Of a DNA stretch of 25,179 nt, positions 1-7,676 are shown piece after piece. Positions within the stretch are counted from its first letter, which is position 1. Every line of letters begins with the position of its first letter. The position numbers were made by a program, and so were the translations under genes. The notes beneath the pieces are model-generated. The model was not told the DNA's origin. It did no database searches and was given only the letters and a program-made list of their open reading frames with translations. The stretch lies in NCBI GenBank assembly GCA_019415505.1, contig DXZC01000007.1, forward strand, positions 1 through 25,179, in the 5' to 3' direction. The stretch is from Peptococcaceae bacterium (lineage in GTDB: Bacteria; Bacillota; Dehalobacteriia; UBA7702).

Positions 1-42
1 GGCTATCGGGATGCAAAAAAAATACCGGATTTTGTAAAATAA
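1..42 (+). CDS. C-terminal end of an unidentified protein (partial)
   Basis: Frame 1 is open from the first base and reads GYRDAKKIPDFVK before a TAA at 40-42. It could be the tail of a gene that starts upstream of the window. Thirteen residues are too few to assign a family. Its position directly before the methyltransferase gene makes a corrinoid protein, a regulator or another methyltransferase component conceivable, but nothing in the residues shows this. The A/T-rich stretch that follows contains no gene. Confidence 0.3.
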   Translation, partial: GYRDAKKIPDFVK

Positions 43-81
43 TTATTTAAACTGAAAAAAGAAATTTATTTTAGTTTGTCA

Positions 82-173
82 ATGATGTGCAGCATTATTT
101 TGTCTTTTCAATTGGTGATTATCTAAACCAACTTGTAGAGCCAGCCACACTCCATAAAATGTCTGCACATCAT
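82..173. repeat. 11-bp perfect inverted repeat in the leader of the methyltransferase gene
   Basis: ATGATGTGCAG at 82-92 is exactly repeated in inverted form as CTGCACATCAT at 163-173, with 70 bases between the arms. The second arm ends 41 bases before the methyltransferase ATG. The spacing is long for a simple hairpin and neither arm is followed by a T run. Two half-sites for a looping regulator, or the closing stem of a structured leader, are both possible; this is inference. Confidence 0.5.
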
Positions 174-214
174 GACATAACTTGTTGATAACCAAGAAAA
201 GGAAATTGATATAA

Positions 215-1633
215 ATGAACAAATTCAGCTTTTTCAATGAAGAGGATCTTAAAAAAATTCACCAGGGTACTTTGGGAATCATGGAACATACCGGCATTAT
301 CGTAGACGATGAGGAGGCGCGAAAGCTTTTTGCCGAGGCCGGCGCCACAGTAGACGGCAATATTGTCAAAATCCCAGCCTACTTGGTGGCAGAAGCCATC
401 GCCAGCGCTCCCTCTACAGTTTATCTTGCTGGCCGTGGCGATAAAGGTTTCTATTTTGGCGATGGTACTGTCCGTTATTGCTCTTTCGGGGAGGCGCCCC
501 AAATCGTGGATTCCTCTACCTTGGCGGTGCGCAATGTCACTATAGCTGATGAAGCTAACTACGCCAAAATGGTAGACGCCTTGGAACAGCTTGATATGTG
601 CTGGGACGCTTGGGTAGCTTCTGATGTGCCCAGCAGCGTTTATACCCTACATTCTTTGGCGGCATATTTAAGCAACACCGTAAAACCTGTATGTATTGCG
701 ACTCCCAATGGTATTTTGGCTGAGGCTGCTGTAAAAATGGCTGCCGCAGTTGCGGGAGGAGAGGAATCATTAAAAGAAAAGCCGGTTATGATTGCGGGTA
801 CATGTCCCAAGAGTCCTCTCCACCTGGATAAGGGTATTTGTGAATCCATCATAGTTTTGGCCAAAGCCGGAGTACCTAATATGAATATGTCCGCCCTTAC
901 AACTGGCGGTACCGGTCCTGTAACATTAGCCGGCACTGTGGTTGTACACAATGCCGAAATGTTGGCCTGCCTTGTTTTATCCCAACTGGCCCAAAAGGGT
1001 ACGCCTTGTATTTATGGTTCCTGTACCTCAGGGCTAGACCTTAGAAAAGCTACCGCTACCTATGGTTGCCCGGAAATCGGTATGTTCAGCGCTGCCTTTG
1101 CCCAATTAGCGCAGTATTACGGTATTCCCATAGTTGTCGCCGGTTTTTGGACTGACAGCAAAGTAGCTGATATGCAATGCGGTCATGAAAAAACCTTCAA
1201 CGGTCTATTACCGGCCTTAGCCGGAGCTGACATGATTTTTGGTACCGGTTGTATGGCCGCAGGTATGATTGGCAGCCTGGGTCAACTGGTAGCTGACAAT
1301 GAAATGATAGCCATGATTCGCCAGGCTCTAAAAGGGATTCCTGTTACTGATGAGGATATGGCCTTGTCTGTGATTGAAAGGGTAGGCCCGGCTGGTAACT
1401 TCTTAGCGGAAGAACACACCATGAAGCATATGAAAACAGCATTGGCCCAGCCTGTACTAATGGATCGACAAAATTATCATGATTGGGTCAATGGCGGTAG
1501 TGAAGAATTCAGCGCCAGAGCTAACAAGAAAGCTTTAGAAATTTTAGAGTCCCATACAGTGACTGAGCTGGCTGAGGCTGTCAAAAAACAGTTTGTTGCT
1601 ATAATTAATGAAGCAGAGGAACGGTTAAAATAA
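215..1633 (+). CDS. MttB-family (trimethylamine methyltransferase-like) corrinoid methyltransferase, non-pyrrolysine
   Basis: The 472-residue product has the length and overall pattern of the MttB superfamily, TIM-barrel enzymes that move a methyl group from a quaternary or tertiary amine to the cobalt of a corrinoid protein. Visible signatures are the N-terminal stretch with ILEHTG-like GIMEHTGIIVDDEEA (21-35), a glycine-rich segment TTGGTGPVTLAG (229-240), and DSKVADMQCGHEK (314-326) followed by LLPALAGADMIFG, which fits the usual family segment. The frame has no internal TAG and ends in TAA, so it is not the pyrrolysine enzyme. Characterised non-pyrrolysine members demethylate glycine betaine (MtgB), proline betaine (MtpB) or carnitine (MtcB); the substrate here cannot be read from the sequence. 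No corrinoid protein or second methyltransferase is visible within the window. The ATG at 215 follows a modest AAAGGAA about 10 bases upstream. A transporter gene follows after 18 bases. Confidence 0.88.
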   Translation: MNKFSFFNEEDLKKIHQGTLGIMEHTGIIVDDEEARKLFAEAGATVDGNIVKIPAYLVAEAIASAPSTVYLAGRGDKGFYFGDGTVRYCSFGEAPQIVDSSTLAVRNVTIADEANYAKMVDALEQLDMCWDAWVASDVPSSVYTLHSLAAYLSNTVKPVCIATPNGILAEAAVKMAAAVAGGEESLKEKPVMIAGTCPKSPLHLDKGICESIIVLAKAGVPNMNMSALTTGGTGPVTLAGTVVVHNAEMLACLVLSQLAQKGTPCIYGSCTSGLDLRKATATYGCPEIGMFSAAFAQLAQYYGIPIVVAGFWTDSKVADMQCGHEKTFNGLLPALAGADMIFGTGCMAAGMIGSLGQLVADNEMIAMIRQALKGIPVTDEDMALSVIERVGPAGNFLAEEHTMKHMKTALAQPVLMDRQNYHDWVNGGSEEFSARANKKALEILESHTVTELAEAVKKQFVAIINEAEERLK

Positions 1634-1651
1634 CAAATAGGAGGCCTTGTT

Positions 1652-2578
1652 ATGAGCAAAACAATGAAAGGAGTTCTTCTGGCTGCCTTGGCCGGGGGGC
1701 TGTGGGGAACTTATGGTACTTTTGTCACCTTATTATCAGGATATGGTTATTCTGAAACTGCAATTGCTGCTTTCGCCCCTGTATCTTTAATTCTCTTTTT
1801 TCTGATTAGCGCCTTGGTTCGCCAGCCAAAATGTTTAATTCCCACAAAGCGTAATCTTTTGATTTACATAGTCTGCGGCCTTATCGGTGTGTTGGGAACA
1901 AACCTGTGCTATGCCATGGCCTTGTCCGCCGGTCTGTCAGTTGCCATTGCTTCGGTAATCACATTCGCAAATTACTTCATTGTAATGGTCTTTTCTCGTA
2001 TTATTTGGAAAGTAAAGATAACGCCGGCAAAAATTGGAGCTGGTATTGGGGCAATTTTGGGCATCATGTTATTATTGCAAGTTTGGACGGATTTAAGCGT
2101 AAGCACAACAGGTCTGTTAATTATTTTAGTAGTAACAATGACCTTTGCCATCAGCTATACGTTAACAAATTTGTCAATTAATGACTTTCACTCAGATCCT
2201 GACGCCTTTTATTTTTGGATCAACCTCGTTGGTTTTGTGGCCTTACTTTTTTTGAATCCTCCCTGGAGTGTCATACATGAAGTGACTACCAGCGTTGGTA
2301 CTTACGGATTCGCTTCGATTGCCACATTAATTGGCTTCTGCCTCATTCCCCAGGTTGGTTCCTACTTCTGTTTGGGTCGCTCTTTTCTATACTTAGACCC
2401 GCCCTCTGTTGTAATTATGTTTAGCCTTGACCCAGTCGTTGCGGCTATTTTGGGGTTCTTGGTCTTGGGCCAAAGTTTGACATTGGTTCAACTTTTGGGC
2501 ATGGCCATTATCATTGTTTCACTAATTTGTTTGCAGTTAGCGGATAAAAAGTCAGTGCAAAAAGGAGTAGTAATGTAA
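1652..2578 (+). CDS. EamA/DMT-superfamily membrane transporter paired with the methyltransferase
   Basis: The 308-residue protein is almost entirely hydrophobic, with about ten predicted membrane segments in two repeats, as in the EamA drug/metabolite transporter family. It begins with the typical first helix (GLWGTYGTF around 16-24), and the C-terminal repeat contains DPVVAAILGFLVLGQSL, a common EamA pattern near the end. The ATG has an ATAGGAGG ribosome binding site 7 bases upstream, only 4 bases after the methyltransferase stop, so the two genes are almost certainly co-transcribed. By context it may import the methylated amine or export the demethylated product. That is inference: known methyltransferase operons of this kind usually carry BCCT or ABC importers instead. 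A strong terminator lies downstream. Confidence 0.85.
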   Translation: MSKTMKGVLLAALAGGLWGTYGTFVTLLSGYGYSETAIAAFAPVSLILFFLISALVRQPKCLIPTKRNLLIYIVCGLIGVLGTNLCYAMALSAGLSVAIASVITFANYFIVMVFSRIIWKVKITPAKIGAGIGAILGIMLLLQVWTDLSVSTTGLLIILVVTMTFAISYTLTNLSINDFHSDPDAFYFWINLVGFVALLFLNPPWSVIHEVTTSVGTYGFASIATLIGFCLIPQVGSYFCLGRSFLYLDPPSVVIMFSLDPVVAAILGFLVLGQSLTLVQLLGMAIIIVSLICLQLADKKSVQKGVVM

Positions 2579-2623
2579 TTATAAGTTTAATATGACAATC
2601 TTGATTTAACTTTTAGAAGAATA

Positions 2624-2652
2624 AAAATCCACCCGCATTGCGGGTGGATTTT
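2624..2652 (+). terminator. Intrinsic terminator after the methyltransferase-transporter unit
   Basis: A perfect 13-bp stem, AAAATCCACCCGC (2624-2636) and GCGGGTGGATTTT (2640-2652), closes on the three-base loop ATT, with the T tract forming the end of the stem. It lies 46 bases past the transporter stop. The symmetry of A and T runs would also let it work on the opposite strand. Confidence 0.88.
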
Positions 2653-2862
2653 CAGTCTAGGACATAATCCTAATAGATACAGGCGGCGTACAAGCGTATT
2701 GTTTATTCGGAGGAAATAGTATAGCAGTCTTGCTTTCTATATCCCTATTTCCTAAATTAAAACTAAAGGATTAATATTTGTTACTATTTTCAGTCTATCT
2801 CCCTTGTATTTTGCTGCTTTAATATTAAAACACAAATATGAGAACGGTACTTTGCTAAAAAA

Positions 2863-3408
2863 TTATAAATTTGCTCCTAAGTTATAGGCAGCCTCTGGAT
2901 AATTACTTGCCATTAATTGTTCCATATCATGGCAGCCCAAAGCTAAAACCATGCCAGCTTCCTGCCAGTGGGCCCAACGGCATACCGCTTTAAATTGTTC
3001 AACCAGACCCGTCATGGTCCAGTCAGCGTCATCGCCGCTTGTGGCCAATAAAATGGCTTTTTGTTGCCGTTGCCGCAAACTGCGGCCTAGGGAATAAAAC
3101 CTATCTAAAACAGTCTTTAATTGTGCCGACATACCAAAATAATAAAGCGGTGTTGCGAAAACAAGTAAATCCGCCGCCATAATTTTGCCATGATCTGAAA
3201 GCAGGGGAGAGGCGTCATCTTGGTAAACGCATTGCCCCTGGTGCTTTCGGCAATAGTAGCAGCCTTTACAGGGCTTTACATCGGCAAAGGCGGCGTCGAA
3301 CCGTTCTATTGTATGTCCAGCCGATTCAGCTCCCGCTGTAAACCTCGCCACAAGTTGGGCGGAGGTTCCCTTTTTATGCGGACTGCCGGTAAGTATAAGT
3401 ATCTTCAT
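2863..3408 (-). CDS. NADPH-dependent FMN reductase-fold flavoprotein with iron-sulfur-flavoprotein-like cysteine motif
   Basis: The 181-residue product starts with the flavodoxin-like strand and phosphate-binding loop MKILILTGSPHKKGTS, followed by ATPLYYFGMSAQLKTVLDR, which is typical of the NADPH-dependent FMN reductase/flavodoxin_2 fold. Between them C47, C50, C53 and C60 form C-x2-C-x2-C-x6-C, matching the compact cysteine motif (C-x2-C-x2-C-x4-7-C) of iron-sulfur flavoproteins such as archaeal Isf. It probably binds FMN and perhaps a [4Fe-4S] cluster and moves electrons in the cytoplasm; the physiological partner is unknown. The start at 3408 is chosen because AGGAGGCA lies just upstream and the protein then begins at the first beta strand; the in-frame ATG at 3483 has no ribosome binding site and adds residues unlike the family. 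It stands alone, with 435 bases to the next gene on its upstream side. Confidence 0.82.
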   Translation of the reverse strand: MKILILTGSPHKKGTSAQLVARFTAGAESAGHTIERFDAAFADVKPCKGCYYCRKHQGQCVYQDDASPLLSDHGKIMAADLLVFATPLYYFGMSAQLKTVLDRFYSLGRSLRQRQQKAILLATSGDDADWTMTGLVEQFKAVCRWAHWQEAGMVLALGCHDMEQLMASNYPEAAYNLGANL

Positions 3409-3790
3409 GTTCTGCCTCCTATTCTTGTTTATCTCGTCAAATTGAGGGAAACCTTTAACTGGGTAGTTTATTTTTGACCACAAATGGCTTAGATAATTGG
3501 GGATATACTCAATTCAGTGAAGCTGAATTACTTTCGGTGATATTTACAGCAATTCCTCCCAACGGATAAGCTTGCTGGACTCTAACTTCTTTGGCATCCC
3601 TCATAAAGAGCTATTGGCGTCAGGTTCATACTCCAGAGGAGATTACGTTGGTCGTAACAAAAGGTCTGCAAACTATGGAAACTTTTAGCTGATATAGCTT
3701 GGCTGCTAAAATCTATGGCTGCTAGCTATGATAGGAGCGATCCCACCCCCTGCTATGAGATTAGCCAGAAAATCGGTTTGGGGTGTTAAA
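3409..3790. other. Intergenic region with apparently decayed coding sequence
   Basis: No intact gene is seen in this stretch. All frames are broken, but several frames stay open for 40-53 codons in succession, as expected of a gene remnant. The longest on the plus strand runs from 3527 to a TAG at 3686-3688 and contains RISLLDSNFFGIPHKE, which loosely resembles the LLDNNFF pattern found in some radical-SAM proteins. A second plus-strand frame reaches a TAA at 3787-3789. The resemblance is weak and the parent gene cannot be named. Confidence 0.3.
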
Positions 3791-3791
3791 T

Positions 3792-3822
3792 TAGGGCCGC
3801 GCATCTGTAGGCTGCGGCCCTA
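3792..3822 (-). terminator. Candidate terminator after the isomerase gene
   Basis: A 9-bp perfect stem TAGGGCCGC (3792-3800) and GCGGCCCTA (3814-3822) encloses 13 bases, 21 bases past the end of the minus-strand isomerase gene. On the minus strand it is followed by AATTTAAC, so the T run is weak. Confidence 0.55.
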
Positions 3823-3843
3823 GTATTTAAAATTCAAGGTTGT

Positions 3844-4617
3844 TTATAGCTCAATAAGTTTATCCACCCGCTTTTTGGCCTCAAAGAGGAATTCTTGCTC
3901 TTGGGGATAGAGTTCTTTATTGGCAATCAGTTCCAGGGTATAGGGTATACCCTTATCCTTTAGGAATGGCATAACCTGTTGAAAATCTATTTCACCGTCA
4001 AAGGGCAGCCAATGTCTATCCTCCAGGCCGTCGTTATCAGCTAGATGATAGGCGGAAAGCAAGTGATTATATTTTTCCGCTAAATAGAATTGATCTCTGA
4101 GGTTGGCGTGGGAAGTGTCAAAACAAAAGCCCAGTTCCTTAACGGGAAACTCCTGCCATACAGCTTCCAGATAATCCGAACGCCAGGTGTTTTCTAGGGA
4201 TAGAATGGTGTTATACTGCTGTGCTACGGGAATTAGGCTCTCTATACTGTGCAATAAATTTTTATTGGGAGCGGGCACATCGCCTCTTTCACAGAGATGT
4301 ACCACCAGGTTGTGCAAATCAAATTCCGCAATTTCGGCAATAGTGCGCCGTATCGGTTCCAGATGACTTTCCCGTAAGGCCTTGTCATCACTCCACATGG
4401 CGTTATCGTCAGAGCCGGACATATGAATATTAAACACTTTTAAATCCAGCTCCCGAGCGCGTTTGACCATTTCGCCCCGGGTGATTGGCCACGGGCAGTC
4501 CTCATCTTCCCACCAAAGCATAATTCCGTCAAACCCCGCGGTTTTTATCATTTCAATCCGTTTGTTATAGTCGTTAAAAAAGCCGTACCAGCTAAATATT
4601 CCCGTTTCTTCGCGCAT
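3844..4617 (-). CDS. Sugar-phosphate isomerase/epimerase-like TIM barrel (AP endonuclease family 2)
   Basis: The 257-residue product fits the xylose-isomerase-like TIM-barrel superfamily that includes sugar isomerases, epimerases, inosose dehydratases and endonuclease IV. Expected metal and substrate residues are visible: E142 in SLEN, D167 and H170 in CFDTSH, H191 in YHLADN, and E229 in YTLEL. The length is normal for small isomerases. Endonuclease IV itself is unlikely because its full set of zinc ligands is not apparent. The substrate is unknown; a keto-sugar or cyclitol is typical of the family. The ATG at 4617 is preceded by AGAGGTAA. It lies 33 bases downstream of the EamA transporter gene and is probably co-transcribed with it, suggesting that the transporter handles a related compound. 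Confidence 0.78.
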   Translation of the reverse strand: MREETGIFSWYGFFNDYNKRIEMIKTAGFDGIMLWWEDEDCPWPITRGEMVKRARELDLKVFNIHMSGSDDNAMWSDDKALRESHLEPIRRTIAEIAEFDLHNLVVHLCERGDVPAPNKNLLHSIESLIPVAQQYNTILSLENTWRSDYLEAVWQEFPVKELGFCFDTSHANLRDQFYLAEKYNHLLSAYHLADNDGLEDRHWLPFDGEIDFQQVMPFLKDKGIPYTLELIANKELYPQEQEFLFEAKKRVDKLIEL

Positions 4618-4650
4618 TAGTTACCTCTTTTCTAGTTGATTATCTTTACT

Positions 4651-5538
4651 TTATGCCGACAAAGCCGGGTCCTTGGCGCCCCGCCACTCCAGCCAAATAA
4701 CCGTGGTTATAATTATTGCGCCGCCTAACAGCAGGTTAAGGGTCAGGGCCTCCAAGCCTAAAAGAACTGAGAAGGTGGCGCCGAAAAATGATTCAAAGGA
4801 GAGCAATATGGCGCTTTTTGAGGTAGGCGTATATTTTTGGCCAAAAGTTTGCAAGAATAAGCAGAGAGCGGAAGGAAAAACAGCCAAATACACCACTACA
4901 AAGATGCCGGGGTTCCACTGGGCGGTGGAAAAGTCGCCTCCTTCAAAGAGGAAGAAGGCTAGGGCGGAGAGGGTTCCCACTGTGGCTAACTGCACAAAGC
5001 TGAGGCGCAAGGGGTCTTTGCCTTGGGCCGTTACTCCTAAATAGGCAATATGACAGGCATAAGCTAAAGCGCAGAGCAGGGTAAGGGAGTCCCCCAGATT
5101 AAAGGCCAAACCCCCGCCGGACCAGGTAAGTATAGCGATGCCGATAAAGCAAATAAACACAGCGGCAAATACACGTTTATCGGGTTTTTTCTTAAATACC
5201 AGCCAGGAAATAAACGGTACCATGAGCAAATTGGTAGCAGTTAATATGGCGTTATTTGATACATTAGTATACTGTAAGCCTATTGTTTGCAGGTAAAAGC
5301 CAAAAAAGTAGCATATGCCCGCTATTATACCGGTTTTAAGTTCCTGTAGATTAAGCTTTCTGACATTTTTATTGAGCGCCAAAAGTAGCACCAAGGCGCC
5401 TAATATAAACCTCAGCATATTTATGGCTCCAGGCTTAAAGCCCAGAGAAAGGGCGGCGTCTACCATAATAAAGCCGCTACCCCAGATTATCGCAGTGAGT
5501 AACAGAGCGCCCTCACCTTTAAGTTCCCTTAATTTCAT
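4651..5538 (-). CDS. EamA/DMT-superfamily transporter
   Basis: The 295-residue protein has about ten hydrophobic segments in two EamA repeats. The first repeat begins with TAIIWGSGFIMVDAAL and contains GLQYTNVSNNAILTATNLLMVPFISW; the second contains YTPTSKSAILLSFESFFGA, the usual pattern at the end of the family. It is an inner-membrane permease, most likely an exporter of metabolites or amino acids, with unknown substrate. The ATG at 5538 follows AAGGAG with good spacing. It heads a two-gene unit with the isomerase and is divergent from pncB. It differs clearly in sequence from the DMT transporter at 1652-2578, so the two are not a recent duplication. Confidence 0.85.
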   Translation of the reverse strand: MKLRELKGEGALLLTAIIWGSGFIMVDAALSLGFKPGAINMLRFILGALVLLLALNKNVRKLNLQELKTGIIAGICYFFGFYLQTIGLQYTNVSNNAILTATNLLMVPFISWLVFKKKPDKRVFAAVFICFIGIAILTWSGGGLAFNLGDSLTLLCALAYACHIAYLGVTAQGKDPLRLSFVQLATVGTLSALAFFLFEGGDFSTAQWNPGIFVVVYLAVFPSALCLFLQTFGQKYTPTSKSAILLSFESFFGATFSVLLGLEALTLNLLLGGAIIITTVIWLEWRGAKDPALSA

Positions 5539-5569
5539 CGCAATTTCTCCTTGGTTATACCGAGAAGAT

Positions 5570-5578
5570 ATTATAGCA
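5570..5578 (-). promoter_or_regulatory. Extended -10 promoter for the EamA-isomerase unit
   Basis: On the minus strand the bases read TGCTATAAT, a perfect -10 hexamer with the TGn extension, 32 bases before the EamA ATG. The -35 position 17 bases away reads TTTATT, a weak match, as is usual for extended -10 promoters. Confidence 0.45.
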
Positions 5579-5658
5579 TAATAGGATGAAAAAATAAATA
5601 AAAAAATTAATTTGCTCCCTAGATATTGGGAATTTAGGGGAAAAATAAAAGAATGTAC

Positions 5659-5687
5659 TTTACATTACTCTAAATTTGGCTTATTAT
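5659..5687 (+). promoter_or_regulatory. Sigma-A type promoter for pncB
   Basis: TTTACA (5659-5664) and TATTAT (5682-5687) each match the consensus at five of six bases and are separated by exactly 17 bases. The expected start of transcription is about 20 bases before the pncB ATG. Confidence 0.5.
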
Positions 5688-5713
5688 TTATAAATAATGA
5701 AAGGGGCCCTGAC

Positions 5714-7162
5714 ATGAAAGAGAAGATGAATTACACTTTGCTCTGTGATTTTTATGAATTAACTATGGCTAACGGCTATTTTGATTTAGGCTGGGAGGAT
5801 AAGATTACCTATTTTGATGTTTTTTTCCGCAAGGTGCCGGATAACGGCGGCTTTGCCATTGCCGCTGGTTTAGAACAGGTAATAGAATATATAGAAAATC
5901 TGCGGTTTGATGATGACGATATAGCCCTCTTGCGGGGAAAAGGGATTTTTGCGGAGCAATTTTTACAATATTTACGGGATTTTAAGTTTCATGGTGATAT
6001 TTATGCGGTGCCCGAGGGTACGCCGGTATTTCCCAATGAACCCATATTGACGGTACGAGCCTCGGCCATAGAGGCCCAGTTTATGGAAACCTTTATACTT
6101 TTGGCTCTTAATCATCAAAGCCTAATTGCTACCAAGGCAAACCGTATTTGCCGGGCTGCTGACGGCAGACCGGTAACAGAGTTTGGCTCCCGCCGGGCCC
6201 AAGGGGCTTCCGCCGCTATTTTAGGGGCCAGAGCCGCCTGTATCGGGGGCTGTGCCGGTACCGCTTGCACTTTATCGGATTTATTATATCAAACTCCTGC
6301 CGGCGGCACTATGGCACACTCTTGGGTGCAGATGTTCGATAGCGAATATGAGGCATTTTACGAATATTGCCGCATTTATCCTCATAAGCCCACCTTGTTG
6401 GTGGACACCTTTAATGTTATAAAAAGCGGTATGCCCAATGCCATTAAAGTTTTTCAAGAATTTGGCATCACTGACGGGGCTATCCGCTTGGATTCCGGTG
6501 ATATAACCTACTTATCCAAACGGGCCAGGGCAATGTTTGACGCCGCCGGCTTGCCGGATTGCCGCATAGTGGTATCCAACGCCTTAGACGAGAACATTAT
6601 TCGCGACTTACTGCTGCAAGGAGCGTGTATTGACTCCTTTGGCGTAGGTGAGCGCCTTATTACCGCCAAAAGTGAGCCGGTGTTTGGCTGCGTTTATAAA
6701 CTAGCTGCTATTGAGGACCAACAGGGTAACATTATACCAAAAATTAAAATCAGCGAAAACGCGGCGAAAATTACTACCCCCCACTTTAAGAAGGTGTACC
6801 GCATCTTTGATAAATCATCGGGTAAGGCCCAAGCTGATTTGGTGGCGGTCTATGATGAAATATTTGATGATAGCCAGCCCCTGACTATTTTTGACCCTGA
6901 GCACCCTTGGAAGAAAAAAACCTTTACCAATTATTATATGCAGGAGTTGTTGGTACCTATTTTCAAGGCTGGCAAAAGGGTTTATGATTGCCCTAGCGTT
7001 GCGGAAATTCGGGCTTACTCCGCCAGTCAAATAGATATGCTCTGGGATGAAATGAAGCGCTTTGAGCACCCGCATCTCTATTATGTCGATCTATCAGAAA
7101 AGCTGTGGCAGACTAAGCATGACTTAATTGCAGCGAATTTTGGGGAATTTCAAAAATTTTAA
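5714..7162 (+). CDS. pncB: Nicotinate phosphoribosyltransferase
   Basis: The enzyme joins nicotinate to PRPP to make nicotinate mononucleotide in the Preiss-Handler NAD salvage route, in the cytoplasm and with ATP hydrolysis. The 482-residue product opens with the family signature YTLLCDFYELTMANGYF. It also carries FFRKVPDNGGFAIAAGLEQ, the central EFGSRRAQG segment, LVDTFNVIKSG, RLDSGD and the phosphate-binding region DSFGVGERLIT. The length is usual for the Gram-positive type. The in-frame upstream codon at 5612 would add 34 unrelated residues and lies upstream of the promoter, so the ATG at 5714, after GAAAGGGG, is preferred. The DUF3788-type gene follows 28 bases later and is probably co-transcribed. 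No other NAD genes are present. Confidence 0.93.
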   Translation: MKEKMNYTLLCDFYELTMANGYFDLGWEDKITYFDVFFRKVPDNGGFAIAAGLEQVIEYIENLRFDDDDIALLRGKGIFAEQFLQYLRDFKFHGDIYAVPEGTPVFPNEPILTVRASAIEAQFMETFILLALNHQSLIATKANRICRAADGRPVTEFGSRRAQGASAAILGARAACIGGCAGTACTLSDLLYQTPAGGTMAHSWVQMFDSEYEAFYEYCRIYPHKPTLLVDTFNVIKSGMPNAIKVFQEFGITDGAIRLDSGDITYLSKRARAMFDAAGLPDCRIVVSNALDENIIRDLLLQGACIDSFGVGERLITAKSEPVFGCVYKLAAIEDQQGNIIPKIKISENAAKITTPHFKKVYRIFDKSSGKAQADLVAVYDEIFDDSQPLTIFDPEHPWKKKTFTNYYMQELLVPIFKAGKRVYDCPSVAEIRAYSASQIDMLWDEMKRFEHPHLYYVDLSEKLWQTKHDLIAANFGEFQKF

Positions 7163-7190
7163 AGACACAGGAATGTTAAGGGAGGCTTAT

Positions 7191-7625
7191 ATGGCTTGGA
7201 GTGATGAATTTACCCCGGAGGTTAGACCGGAGATGGAGCAGATTAACAATCACATTAACAGCCCTTTGTGGCAGGAGCTGCGCGGCTTTATTGAGGCAAC
7301 CTATGGGGTGTCGCCGTCAATAGAGTACAGCCGGTGTGCCGCTGCTCCGGGGTGGAACGTAAAATATAAAAAGAGCAGCCGCGCCCTCTGTACCTTGTAT
7401 CCCCATTGCGGCTATTTTACGGCTATGGTTTCCTTAGGTAGAAAAGAGGCGGACGGGGCTGAAGCCTTGCTGCCCCTGTGCGAACCATATATACAAGAGC
7501 TATATAAAAACGCCCAACCCTTTAACGGTTCCCGCTGGTTGATGATAGACGTTACCACCGCAGGTATACTGGCGGACGTAAAGAACCTCATAACTCTGCG
7601 GGCGCCTCTTAAAACTAAAAAATAA
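7191..7625 (+). CDS. DUF3788-type protein of unknown function
   Basis: The 144-residue soluble protein looks like the DUF3788 family. Characteristic patterns are a C-rich early part with EYSRCAAAPGWNVKYKKSSR, then ALCTLYPHCGYFTAMVSLG, and a C-terminal GSRWLMIDVT. DUF3788 has no established biochemical role. The ATG at 7191 is chosen because AAGGGAGG lies 6 bases upstream; alternative in-frame starts at 7128 or 7173 overlap pncB or the ribosome binding site. It follows pncB closely and ends at a bidirectional terminator. The link to NAD salvage is positional only. Confidence 0.72.
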   Translation: MAWSDEFTPEVRPEMEQINNHINSPLWQELRGFIEATYGVSPSIEYSRCAAAPGWNVKYKKSSRALCTLYPHCGYFTAMVSLGRKEADGAEALLPLCEPYIQELYKNAQPFNGSRWLMIDVTTAGILADVKNLITLRAPLKTKK

Positions 7626-7662
7626 AAAACAGTGCGAAGAGATTCATCTTCGCACTGTTTTT
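7625..7662. terminator. Bidirectional terminator between the pncB unit and spoIIR
   Basis: AAAAACAGTGCGAAG (7625-7639) pairs perfectly over 15 bp with CTTCGCACTGTTTTT (7648-7662), with an 8-base loop. It separates two convergent transcription units and has T-runs for both strands. Confidence 0.9.
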
Positions 7663-7676
7663 CTTATTTCTATAAT

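Noticed and set aside
215..1633. Possible pyrrolysine-containing trimethylamine methyltransferase
   Set aside because: There is no in-frame TAG and the gene ends in TAA, so it is a non-pyrrolysine member of the superfamily.
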